Shown here: positions 24,097-32,235 of the stretch, one piece after another
Position numbering within the stretch: position 1 is the first letter of the stretch
How the letters are laid out: each line of letters opens with the position of its first letter
NCBI RefSeq assembly: GCF_013778305.1
Contig: NZ_JACEIC010000002.1
Span: 2,877,669 to 2,941,668, forward strand
Length of the DNA stretch: 64,000 bases
Source of the DNA: Nocardioides agri
GTDB taxonomy: Bacteria; Actinomycetota; Actinomycetes; Propionibacteriales; Nocardioidaceae
Reading direction: 5' to 3'
Notes under the pieces: model-generated
Told to the model about the DNA's origin: nothing
Databases searched by the model: none
What the model saw: the letters and a program-made list of their open reading frames with translations, nothing else
Program-made: the position numbers and the translations under genes

Positions 24097-25353
24097 ATGA
24101 ACGAGACCGTGTTCACCTACGGCGCCCCGGCCCTGAAGTTCGGCCCCGGCGCCGCCGACGAGATCGGCCACGACCTGGCCGAGCGTGGGGTCCGCCGGGC
24201 ACTGCTCGTCACCGACGCGGGGGTCGCCGCGACCGGCGGGCCGGCGCGGGTGGCCGAGCGGATCGCGACGTACGACATCGCCGTCACAACCTACGACGAG
24301 GTGCACGTCGAGCCGACGGACGCCTCGCTGGCGCACGCGATCGGGTTCGCGCGCGACGCCGGGCCGTTCGACGCGATCGTCGCCGTGGGCGGCGGGTCGG
24401 CGATCGACACCGCGAAGGCGGTGAACCTGCTCTCCACGAACCCCGGCGAGCTGATGGACTACGTCAACGCACCGGTCGGGCGGGCGCAGGCCCCGACGCA
24501 GCCGCTGCTCCCGCTCGTCGCGGTGCCGACGACCACCGGCACCGGCTCAGAGAGCACCACGATCTGCGTGCTCGACGTGCTCTCGCTGCACGTGAAGACC
24601 GGCATCAGCCACCCGGCGCTGCGGCCCACCCTGGCCGTCGTCGACCCGACGCTGACGCTGAGCCAGCCCGCGCTGGTCACCGCCGCGGCCGGCATGGACA
24701 TCCTCTGCCACGCGCTGGAGAGCTGGACCGCGCGCTGGTACGCCGACTTCGACGCGAAGCGCCCCGAGCAGCGGGTGCCCTACTGCGGCGCCAACCCGGT
24801 CGCCGACCTCTGGTCGGAGCGGGCGCTGACGCTGCTGGCCGGTGTCTTCCGTGGGGCCGTCGCCGACGGCAGCGACCTGGTCGCCCGGGAGCAGATGGCG
24901 CTCGCGGCGACCTTCGCCGGCCTCGGGTTCGGCAACGCCGGCGTGCACATCCCGCACGCCAACGCCTACCCGATCGCCGGCCGGGTGCGCGACTACCGGC
25001 CTGCGGGCTACCCCGACGAGCCGCTGGTGCCGCACGGCATGGCGGTGGCGCTCACCGCACCAGAGGCGTTCCGCTTCACCTACGACGCCGACCCCGACCG
25101 GCACGTCCGCGCCGCGCGGCTCCTCGATCCCTCGGTCGAGCCCGGGCCGGACGCGCTCCCGACCGTCCTCACGACGCTGATGCGCGACGTCGGGCTGCCC
25201 AGCGGGCTGGCGGAGGTGGGCTACGGCGAGGGCGACGTCGACGCCCTGGTCGCCGGCGCGCTCCAGCAGCAGCGGCTGCTCGCGACCGCGCCGCGGAGTC
25301 CCACGGACGAGGACCTGGCGACGATCGTGCGCCGGTCGATGGAACACTGGTGA
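24097..25353 (+). CDS. Iron-containing alcohol dehydrogenase, probable hydroxyacid-oxoacid transhydrogenase
   Basis: A 418-residue group III alcohol dehydrogenase. It has a nucleotide-binding VGGGSAIDTAKAVNLL (about 98-113), a PTTTGTGSE substrate loop, and metal ligands in GMDILCHALES and PHANAYPIAG/PHGMAV. Overall layout resembles the ADHFE1-type transhydrogenase, which oxidises 4-hydroxybutyrate while reducing 2-oxoglutarate to D-2-hydroxyglutarate. The next gene, one base downstream, encodes a D-2-hydroxyacid dehydrogenase that could recycle that product. The exact substrate is inferred. Confidence 0.82.
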   Translation: MNETVFTYGAPALKFGPGAADEIGHDLAERGVRRALLVTDAGVAATGGPARVAERIATYDIAVTTYDEVHVEPTDASLAHAIGFARDAGPFDAIVAVGGGSAIDTAKAVNLLSTNPGELMDYVNAPVGRAQAPTQPLLPLVAVPTTTGTGSESTTICVLDVLSLHVKTGISHPALRPTLAVVDPTLTLSQPALVTAAAGMDILCHALESWTARWYADFDAKRPEQRVPYCGANPVADLWSERALTLLAGVFRGAVADGSDLVAREQMALAATFAGLGFGNAGVHIPHANAYPIAGRVRDYRPAGYPDEPLVPHGMAVALTAPEAFRFTYDADPDRHVRAARLLDPSVEPGPDALPTVLTTLMRDVGLPSGLAEVGYGEGDVDALVAGALQQQRLLATAPRSPTDEDLATIVRRSMEHW

Positions 25354-25354
25354 C

Positions 25355-28024
25355 GTGACGCAGACGCCCCTCGACCTGGTTGCTGCGCTGCGCCGCCGGG
25401 GGGTCACCGACGTCGACGACTCGACGCTGGCCCGGGCGCTCTACTCCTCCGACGCCTCGCTCTACCGGGTGGTCCCGCAGGTCGTGGTGCGGCCGCGGCA
25501 CGCCGACGAGCTGGACGCGATCCTCGACGCCTCCGCCGAGACGGGTACGCCGGTCACGATGCGCGGCGCCGGCACGTCGATCGCCGGCAACGCCGTCGGC
25601 GCGGGCATCGTCGTCGACACCCTCAGGCACCTCAGCAACGTGGTCTCCATCGACGCCGAGGCCCGCACTGCGGTCGTGCAGCCCGGGGTGGTGCACGCCG
25701 ACCTGCAACGCGCCGCGGCGCCCCACGGCCTGCGTTTCGGTCCGGACCCCTCGACGCACACCCGGTGCACGATCGGGGGGATGATCGGCAACAACGCCTG
25801 CGGGTCGCGGGCGCTCGGCTACGGCCGGACCTCCGACAACGTGGTGGCGCTGGACGCGGCCTACGGCCCGGGCGCGGCCGACGTCGAGGCCCGCCTCGCA
25901 GCGCTCGTCGACCAGCACCTGGCGCACATCCGCACGACGTTCGGCCGCTTCACCCGGCAGGTCAGCGGCTACTCGCTCGAGCACCTGCTGCCCGAGCACG
26001 GCCGGAGCCTCGACCGCTTCCTCGTCGGCTCGGAGGGCACGCTCGCGGTCGTGCGCTCCGCGACGGTGCGGCTGGTCGCGGACGACCCCGACCGGCACCT
26101 CGTCGTGCTCGGCTTCCCGTCGATGGCGGAGGCCGCCGACGCGGTGCCGGCGCTGCTCGCGGTCGCCCCGGGCATGACCGCGTGCGAAGGCCTGGACTCG
26201 CGGATCGTCGACCTCGTCACCGGGGCGCCGACGCTGCCGCGCGGCGCCGGCTGGCTCTTCGTGGAGGTGCCCGCCGCCGAGACCGCCGCGGTCGTCGGCG
26301 CGGCCGGCGCCCGCGAGCACCGGCTGGTCGAGGACGCCCGGGAGGCCGCGGCGCTCTGGCGGATCCGCGAGGACGGTGCCGGCCTGGCCGCGCGGTCGCT
26401 GTCGCGCCCGGCGTACTCCGGCTGGGAGGACGCGGCCGTGCCACCGGAGCGGCTCGGTGCGTGGCTGCGGGACTTCGACGAGCTGCTGAAGGAGCACGGC
26501 CTCGACGGTGTGCCCTACGGCCACTTCGGCGACGGCTGCGTGCACGTGCGCATCGACTTCCTCTTCGACGACGGTGGCCGGTCCTTCCGGGACTTCCTGA
26601 CCGCGGCCGCGGTCAAGCTGCGCGAGCACGGCGGCTCGCTCTCCGGCGAGCACGGTGACGGGCGGGCCCGCTCGGAGCTGCTGTCGCTGATGTACGACGA
26701 GGAGTCGCTGGCGCTCTTCGGCGCCGTCAAGGCGATCTGCGACCCCGGCAACCTCCTCAACCCCGGCAACATCGTCGACCCGGCCCCGCTCGACGCCGAC
26801 CTGCGGCCGACCCGGCCGCGCGCCGCGCTGGCGCTCGCCGGAGAGGTCCACCGCTGCACCGGCGTGGGCAAGTGCGTGGCGCCCAGGACCAACGGCGTGA
26901 TGTGCCCGTCCTACCTCGCGACCCGCGAGGAGAAGGACTCCACCCGTGGCCGCTCCCGGGTGCTGCAGGAGGCCGTCGACGGCACGCTGGTCAAGGGCTT
27001 CGCCGACCCCGCGGTCGCCGAGGCGCTCGACCTCTGCCTGGCCTGCAAGGGGTGTGCGTCGGACTGCCCGACCGGGGTGGACATGGCGACCTACAAGGCC
27101 GAGGCCCTGCACCAGAAGCACGACGTGCTGGGGGAGCGGCGCCCGCGCGGCCACCTGATCCTCGGCCAGCTGCCGAGGTGGGCGGCCCTCGCCGCGCCGG
27201 TGGCGCCGCTCGCCAACCGGATGATGCGGCTGAAGTCGGTGCAGCGGATGGCCAAGGCGACCGCCGGCATCGACCAGCGCCGCTCGATCCCCGCGTTCGC
27301 CCCGAAGACGCTGCGCCGGTCGGTGGGCGTGCCGGACGTCGTGCCCGACGTCTGGATCTGGGCGGACTCCTTCAGCGACCACTTCTTCCCCGGCAACGGG
27401 CACGCGGCGATCGACTGGCTCGCCTCGGTCGGGGTCACGGCGCGGGTCATCCGCGACGACGCCTGCTGCGGGCTCACCTGGGTCACGACCGGCCAGCTCG
27501 ACCAGGCACGCTCGATCATGGAGCGCGCGGTCCGCACGCTCACGCCGTACGTCGAGAGCGGGGTGCCGGTCGTCGGCCTGGAGCCCTCCTGCCTGGCGAC
27601 GCTGCGCAGCGACGTCCCGGAGCTCACCGGGTCGCACCTCGACGTGCTGTCCTTCGCCGAGCTCGTCGAGCGGCTCGACCTGCCGGTGCCCGACCTCGCC
27701 GGCCTGCAGGTCGTCGCGCAGCCGCACTGCCACCACGCGTCCATCCTCGGCTGGGCGGCCGACAAGCGGCTGCTGGAGCGGGCCGGCGCGACCGTCACGC
27801 AGGTCGCCGGGTGCTGCGGCCTGGCCGGCAACTTCGGGATGGAGCAGGGCCACTACGAGGTGTCGGTGGCCGTCGCCGAGACCCACCTGCTGCCCGCCGT
27901 GCGCGCCAACCCGGACGCGGTCGTCCTCGCCGACGGCATGTCCTGCCGCGTGCAGCTCGACGACCTCGCCGGCACCCCGACGATGCACCTCGCCGAGCTC
28001 TTCGCTTCTAGAATCGAGCGGTGA
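25355..28024 (+). CDS. FAD/4Fe-4S D-2-hydroxyacid dehydrogenase (YdiJ-like)
   Basis: An 889-residue fusion. The N-terminal half is a PCMH-type FAD domain (PVTMRGAGTSIAGNAVG, about 68-84) plus a glycolate-oxidase-type C-terminal domain with YGHFGDGCVHVRIDF. The C-terminal half carries two 4Fe-4S clusters (CTGVGKC and CLACKGCASDCP) and two CCG modules (DDACCGLTW, VAGCCGLAGNFGM). E. coli YdiJ, which has this architecture, oxidises D-2-hydroxyglutarate. The adjacent transhydrogenase-like gene fits that role; D-lactate or glycolate are alternatives. The start is GTG 25355, and the stop overlaps a 27-codon ORF. Confidence 0.85.
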   Translation: MTQTPLDLVAALRRRGVTDVDDSTLARALYSSDASLYRVVPQVVVRPRHADELDAILDASAETGTPVTMRGAGTSIAGNAVGAGIVVDTLRHLSNVVSIDAEARTAVVQPGVVHADLQRAAAPHGLRFGPDPSTHTRCTIGGMIGNNACGSRALGYGRTSDNVVALDAAYGPGAADVEARLAALVDQHLAHIRTTFGRFTRQVSGYSLEHLLPEHGRSLDRFLVGSEGTLAVVRSATVRLVADDPDRHLVVLGFPSMAEAADAVPALLAVAPGMTACEGLDSRIVDLVTGAPTLPRGAGWLFVEVPAAETAAVVGAAGAREHRLVEDAREAAALWRIREDGAGLAARSLSRPAYSGWEDAAVPPERLGAWLRDFDELLKEHGLDGVPYGHFGDGCVHVRIDFLFDDGGRSFRDFLTAAAVKLREHGGSLSGEHGDGRARSELLSLMYDEESLALFGAVKAICDPGNLLNPGNIVDPAPLDADLRPTRPRAALALAGEVHRCTGVGKCVAPRTNGVMCPSYLATREEKDSTRGRSRVLQEAVDGTLVKGFADPAVAEALDLCLACKGCASDCPTGVDMATYKAEALHQKHDVLGERRPRGHLILGQLPRWAALAAPVAPLANRMMRLKSVQRMAKATAGIDQRRSIPAFAPKTLRRSVGVPDVVPDVWIWADSFSDHFFPGNGHAAIDWLASVGVTARVIRDDACCGLTWVTTGQLDQARSIMERAVRTLTPYVESGVPVVGLEPSCLATLRSDVPELTGSHLDVLSFAELVERLDLPVPDLAGLQVVAQPHCHHASILGWAADKRLLERAGATVTQVAGCCGLAGNFGMEQGHYEVSVAVAETHLLPAVRANPDAVVLADGMSCRVQLDDLAGTPTMHLAELFASRIER
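28009..28020 (+). promoter_or_regulatory. Leaderless-type -10 for the 27-codon ORF
   Basis: TAGAAT (28009-28014) lies inside the last codons of the dehydrogenase gene and ends six bases before GTG 28021. No convincing -35 was found. Confidence 0.45.
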
Positions 28025-28104
28025 ACCCCCGCCACCGCCGCCTCGTCATCCCGGTCGCGCTGGCGGCACTGCTCATCATCGTCGTGATCGCGGCGGTCCT
28101 CTGA
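28021..28104 (+). CDS. 27-residue single-pass membrane microprotein
   Basis: A very short ORF with start GTG 28021 and stop TGA 28102-28104. The product has a basic head (NPRHRRL) and an uninterrupted hydrophobic stretch from residue 9 to 27, consistent with one membrane helix, inside-positive. Its GTG overlaps the upstream stop (GTGA), its stop shares a base with the next ATG, and a TAGAAT -10 lies six bases upstream. The two-sided coupling argues it is translated. Function unknown; it may be a translational coupler or a regulatory membrane peptide. Confidence 0.6.
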   Translation: MNPRHRRLVIPVALAALLIIVVIAAVL

Positions 28105-29309
28105 TGGCCGAGCCGCTGCTGCGGGAGCTCAACCGCCTCCGGGCGCTGGTCCTCGATCCCGAGGTGCTGGTCAAGGCGGTCGCGTCGGGCCGGCAGAAGG
28201 GTGAGCAGCCGACCTGGCGCCGGGCCGAGATGCGCTACGTCGACCTCAAGGCGGGGCGCCACCTCCAGGTCACGACCTACGACGACACCCAGGCGTTCAC
28301 CGCCAACCACGCCGTCGGCGACGCGGCCCGGGACGCGGTCGACGCGCTGCTCGACGAGCCGTTCGCGAGCTGGCACGTCGACACGACGACCCAGAGCCAC
28401 CAGCTGCGGGTGACGAAGAAGCTCGAGGCGGTCGTGCACACCGCCGACCGCTCGGAGCCCGTCGCCGCGGAGCGCGAGCACGACCGCGACAAGCAGCGGC
28501 TGCTCCCCGAGGACGACCCGGTCTTCGTCGCGCTCGGCATCGCCGACGCCGACGGGAGGCTCAAGCCGAGCCGGCAGGCGAAGTACCGCCAGGTCGAGGA
28601 GTTCCTGCGGTTGCTGGACGCCTCGATCACCGACGCCCTCGACAAGGGGCACCTGCGGCGGCCCACCGCCGACGACCCGCTGCGCATCGCCGACCTCGGC
28701 TGCGGCAACGCCTACCTGACCTTCGCCGCCCAGCGCTACCTCGGCGGCGTGCGGGGGCTGCCGGTGCGGCTGACCGGCGTCGACGTGAAGGAGCAGTCGC
28801 GCGAGCACAACGCGCGGGTCGCCGCCGATCTCGGCGTGGCTGCGCAGTTCGTGGTCGGCACCATCGGCGGTGTCGCGCTCGACCCCGCCCCGGAGGTCGT
28901 GCTCGCCCTGCACGCCTGCGACACCGCGACCGACGAGGCCCTCGCCCAGGCGGTGCGCTGGCAGGCGCCGCTCGTGCTCGCCGCGCCGTGCTGCCACCAC
29001 GACGTGGCCGCCCAGCTCCGCAAGGCACCGACCCCTGCGCCGTACGCGATGCTCACCCGCCACGGCATCCTGCGCGAGCGGCTCGCGGACACCCTCACCG
29101 ACGGACTGCGGGCCAGCCTGATGCGCCAGCAGGGCTACCGGGTCGAGGTCGTGCAGTTCGTCGAGAGCCAGCACACGCCGCGCAACACGATGCTCCGCGC
29201 CGTGCTCACCGGCGGGCCGGTCAAGGGCGGGTCGGTGCGCAAGGAGTACGACGAGCTGGTCGCCTCGTGGGGCATCCGGCCCAAGCTCGCCGAGCTGCTC
29301 GACGCCTGA
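28104..29309 (+). CDS. Class I SAM-dependent methyltransferase (Methyltransf_32-like)
   Basis: A 401-residue protein. The N-terminal 190 residues are charged and helical and lack known motifs. The C-terminal half is a Rossmann methyltransferase with motif I IADLGCGNAYLTFAA (about 194-208), acidic TGVDVKE, VVLALHACDTATDEAL, and an unusual APCCHHDV segment matching the family often annotated as GSTCD-like. These proteins are conserved from bacteria to animals, but the substrate is not established. It shares one base with the microprotein stop and one with the next start. Confidence 0.78.
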   Translation: MAEPLLRELNRLRALVLDPEVLVKAVASGRQKGEQPTWRRAEMRYVDLKAGRHLQVTTYDDTQAFTANHAVGDAARDAVDALLDEPFASWHVDTTTQSHQLRVTKKLEAVVHTADRSEPVAAEREHDRDKQRLLPEDDPVFVALGIADADGRLKPSRQAKYRQVEEFLRLLDASITDALDKGHLRRPTADDPLRIADLGCGNAYLTFAAQRYLGGVRGLPVRLTGVDVKEQSREHNARVAADLGVAAQFVVGTIGGVALDPAPEVVLALHACDTATDEALAQAVRWQAPLVLAAPCCHHDVAAQLRKAPTPAPYAMLTRHGILRERLADTLTDGLRASLMRQQGYRVEVVQFVESQHTPRNTMLRAVLTGGPVKGGSVRKEYDELVASWGIRPKLAELLDA

Positions 29310-30256
29310 TGCTCGACAAGCTGCTCGGCGTGGCGTCGGCGCTGGCCTACGCCGCCGGCACCGTCGCGGCGCCCGCGGCGCCCGACGCCGCGGTCGTGCT
29401 CACCTTCGAGGACCCGAACATCGTCGAGTCCAGCGGGCTGGTCGCGGCCGGCAAGCTCTTCGTCACCACCAACGACTCCGGCGACGGTGGCCGGGTCTTC
29501 GTGGTCGACCGGTCCGGCGCCACTGTCGGGACCACGTCGTGGGAGCCCGGGCCGCGGGACGCCGAGGCCCTGGCGCCGGCGGGTGACGGGGCCGTCTGGG
29601 TGGGCGACACCGGCGACAACGCGCGCTCGCGCGACTCGGTCACCGTGCTGAGGGTGCCGGTCGGCCGCACCTACCAGACCGTGATGCCCGCGTCGTACGA
29701 GCTGGTCTACCCCGACCACGCCCACGACGCCGAGACCCTGCTCGCGCACCCAGGCACCGGCCAGCTCTTCGTGGTGACCAAGGACGTCTTCGGCGGGACC
29801 GTGTACGCCGCGCCGAAGCGGCTGTCCGCGGACCGGCCCAACGAGCTGACCGAGGTCGCGCACGGCCCGTCGATCGCGACCGACGGCTCGTTCTTCCCCG
29901 ACGGCCGGCACTACGTCGTGCGCGGCTACGCCCGGGCCACGGTCTACTCGTTCCCGGACTTCGAGGTGGTCGGCTCGTTCCGGCTGCCCCAGCAGCGACA
30001 GGGCGAGGGCATCTCCGTCGGCGGGGCCGACGAGCTCTACCTCACCACCGAGGGACAGTTCACCGACCTGCTGCGCATGGAGCTGCCCCCGGACGTCGCG
30101 GCGGCCATGGCGCCGACCCCCATGCCGGAGCCGGATCCGGCGCCCACGGCGGCCGCCGGGGACGGCGCCGGCTCCTGGTGGCCGTGGCTCGCCGGCATCG
30201 CCGCGTTTGCTGGGGTCGGCGGCTGGCTACTCATCCGCCGTGGTGCGGCTGCGTAG
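29309..30256 (+). CDS. Membrane-anchored extracellular beta-propeller-like protein
   Basis: A 315-residue exported protein. It has a signal peptide (about 1-24), then repeated strand blocks (SGLVAAGKLFVTTNDSGD, AVWVGDTGDNARSRD, LYLTTEGQ) suggestive of a beta-propeller. A Pro/Ala linker leads to a C-terminal membrane helix (WLAGIAAFAGVGGWLLI) and an Arg-Arg tail. It therefore probably stays attached to the outer face of the membrane. No catalytic residues were recognised. The stop overlaps the next gene by 17 bases. Confidence 0.7.
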   Translation: MLDKLLGVASALAYAAGTVAAPAAPDAAVVLTFEDPNIVESSGLVAAGKLFVTTNDSGDGGRVFVVDRSGATVGTTSWEPGPRDAEALAPAGDGAVWVGDTGDNARSRDSVTVLRVPVGRTYQTVMPASYELVYPDHAHDAETLLAHPGTGQLFVVTKDVFGGTVYAAPKRLSADRPNELTEVAHGPSIATDGSFFPDGRHYVVRGYARATVYSFPDFEVVGSFRLPQQRQGEGISVGGADELYLTTEGQFTDLLRMELPPDVAAAMAPTPMPEPDPAPTAAAGDGAGSWWPWLAGIAAFAGVGGWLLIRRGAAA

Positions 30257-31244
30257 GACCTCCCCCGAACAGCCCGGCTGGAGCCGGCGCAGGGCGGGGC
30301 GCGGGTTCGTCTACCTCGACGAGCACGGTGCCCGCCTGCCCGAGGAGGACGCCCAGCGGGTCCGCGACCTCGTCATCCCGCCGGCGTGGACGAACGTGTG
30401 GGTCACGCCGTACGAGAACGGCCACCTCCAGGCGGTCGGCACCGACGACGCCGGACGCCGGCAGTACCTCTACCACCCCGACTGGCGGGCCCGCCGCGAC
30501 GCGGAGAAGTTCGACCGGATGCTGGAGTTCGGCAAGGCGCTGTCGCGGGCGCGCGAGCTCGTCGTCGCCGACATGGGGCGCGAGGGGATGCCGCTCGAGC
30601 GCGCGTGCGCGGTCGCCGTACGCCTGCTCGACCTCGGCTACTTCCGGATCGGCAACGACGTCTACGCCGACACCCACGGCTCCTTCGGGCTGACCACGCT
30701 GGAGCGCCGGCACGTACGGCGTCGCCAGGACCGGCTGGTCTTCCACTTCATCGGCAAGTCCGGGGTCGAGCACCGGATCGAGATCGACGACGCCACCGTC
30801 ATCGAGGCCATCGACATCATGCGCCGCCGCCGCGGCGCCGACCTGCGGCTGCTCGCCTACAAGAACGGACGCGGCTGGCGCTCGGTCCTCCCCGAGCTCG
30901 TCAACGAGTACGTGCGGGCCTCGACCGGGCTGGAGGCGACCGCGAAGGACTTCCGGACCTGGCACGCCACCGTGCTCGCGGCCGCCGCCCTGGCCGAGAC
31001 CGAGGAGCCGGGCGTGACGAAGGCGTCGCGCAAGCGGGCGGTGGCCGGGGCGATGAAGGAGGTCGCGTCCTTCCTCGGCAACACGCCCACGCTCGCGCGG
31101 TCGTCGTACGTCGATCCGCGCGTCGTCGACGCCTACGAGGAGGGCCGCACGATCGAGCGCGCGACGGCCCGCCGGTATGACACGGTGGACGAGCGACAGG
31201 CTGCGCTCGAGCGAGCGACACTGAGGCTGATCAAGGGGACCTGA
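30240..31244 (+). CDS. DNA topoisomerase IB (poxvirus type)
   Basis: A 334-residue type IB topoisomerase that relaxes supercoils through a 3'-phosphotyrosyl intermediate. It has an N-terminal VIPPAWTNVWV core, a central KSGVEHRIEIDD, a catalytic-domain KDFRTWHATV and the active-site tyrosine in SSYVDPRVVDAY (about 288). The start is GTG 30240 or the adjacent GTG 30243. Both lie within the 3' end of the propeller gene and have no clear ribosome-binding site, so translational coupling is likely. The macrodomain gene overlaps its stop by one base. Confidence 0.9.
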   Translation: MVRLRRTSPEQPGWSRRRAGRGFVYLDEHGARLPEEDAQRVRDLVIPPAWTNVWVTPYENGHLQAVGTDDAGRRQYLYHPDWRARRDAEKFDRMLEFGKALSRARELVVADMGREGMPLERACAVAVRLLDLGYFRIGNDVYADTHGSFGLTTLERRHVRRRQDRLVFHFIGKSGVEHRIEIDDATVIEAIDIMRRRRGADLRLLAYKNGRGWRSVLPELVNEYVRASTGLEATAKDFRTWHATVLAAAALAETEEPGVTKASRKRAVAGAMKEVASFLGNTPTLARSSYVDPRVVDAYEEGRTIERATARRYDTVDERQAALERATLRLIKGT

Positions 31245-31819
31245 TGCAGATCACCGCCGTCCAGGGCGACATCACCCAGCAGCACGTGGACGCGGTCGTC
31301 AACGCCGCCAGCAACGCGATGCGCGGCGGCGGCGGCGTCGACGGGGCGATCCACGGCGCCGGCGGCCCGGCGATCCTCGAGGACTGCGTCGCGCGCTTCC
31401 CCGACGGTCTCGCGACGGGCGACGCCGGGTGGACGACCGCCGGCGCCCTGCCCGCGCAGTGGGTGATCCACGTCGTCGGGCCCAACCGCACCGCGGGCCA
31501 GACCGACCGCGGCCTGCTGCTCTCCTGCTACCGCCGGGCGTTCGAGGTCGCCGACGAGCTCGGCGCGCGCACGGTCGCGTTCCCGCTCGTCTCCGCCGGC
31601 ATCTACGGCTGGCCCAAGGACGACGCCATCGCGTGCGCGCTGGAGGTCCTCCGGTCGGCGAGGACCTCCGTCGAGGAGGCGCGGCTGGTGGCGTTCGACG
31701 CGGCGACGTACGAGCGAATCGAAGAACTTCTGCGCCAGGTGTCGATCCCGGGCCGGCGCCGTTCGTCTGGGTTGCGAGAGGGGTCGGCAGGCGACCCCGT
31801 CGGAGAGGACATGCGATGA
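31244..31819 (+). CDS. Macrodomain ADP-ribose hydrolase (O-acetyl-ADP-ribose deacetylase type)
   Basis: A 191-residue macrodomain protein. It has GDITQQHVDAVVNAAS (about 8-23), the ligand loop RGGGGVDGAIHGAGG (about 27-41) and the second loop PLVSAGIYGWP (about 112-122). The asparagine/aspartate positions needed for hydrolysis in MacroD-type enzymes appear present, so it may remove ADP-ribose from proteins or nucleic acid, or deacetylate O-acetyl-ADP-ribose. The last 25 residues are basic and disordered. The start shares a base with the topoisomerase stop. Confidence 0.88.
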   Translation: MQITAVQGDITQQHVDAVVNAASNAMRGGGGVDGAIHGAGGPAILEDCVARFPDGLATGDAGWTTAGALPAQWVIHVVGPNRTAGQTDRGLLLSCYRRAFEVADELGARTVAFPLVSAGIYGWPKDDAIACALEVLRSARTSVEEARLVAFDAATYERIEELLRQVSIPGRRRSSGLREGSAGDPVGEDMR

Positions 31820-32235
31820 AGTACATGCTGATCATGCGGGCGAACGACGAGGCGTACGCGCGCTTCGCGGACGTCGACTTCAACGAGATGCTCGAGACGA
31901 TGGGCAGGTTCAACGAGGAGCTCATCAACGCCGGCGTCCTGGTCGCTGCCGAGGGTCTCGACGACGCCGAGCAGGGGGTCGTCGTGGACTACTCGTCGCA
32001 GCCGCCGGTCGTCACCGACGGACCGTACGGCGAGACCAAGGAGCTCTTCGGTGGCTACTACATCCTCGACGTCGCGTCGAAGGAGGAGGCCGTCGAGTGG
32101 GCCAAGCGGATGCCGATGACCGGGCCGGGCATCAAGACGGAGATCCGGCGGGTGCCCAGCATCGACGAGTTCCCGCAGGACAGCAAGTGGATCATGAAGG
32201 AGCGCGCGTGGCGGGAGTCCACCGGCCAGCTGTGA
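31816..32235 (+). CDS. YCII-related (DGPF) protein, ECF42 partner
   Basis: A 139-residue YCII/DGPF-domain protein. It opens with MKYMLIMRANDEAY, then has the DGPYGETKELFGGYYILD motif (about 62-79). ATG 31816 overlaps the macrodomain stop, and its own stop overlaps the sigma factor start. DGPF proteins are the established genomic partners of ECF42 sigma factors, which is the next gene. Their biochemical role is not settled. Confidence 0.88.
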   Translation: MKYMLIMRANDEAYARFADVDFNEMLETMGRFNEELINAGVLVAAEGLDDAEQGVVVDYSSQPPVVTDGPYGETKELFGGYYILDVASKEEAVEWAKRMPMTGPGIKTEIRRVPSIDEFPQDSKWIMKERAWRESTGQL

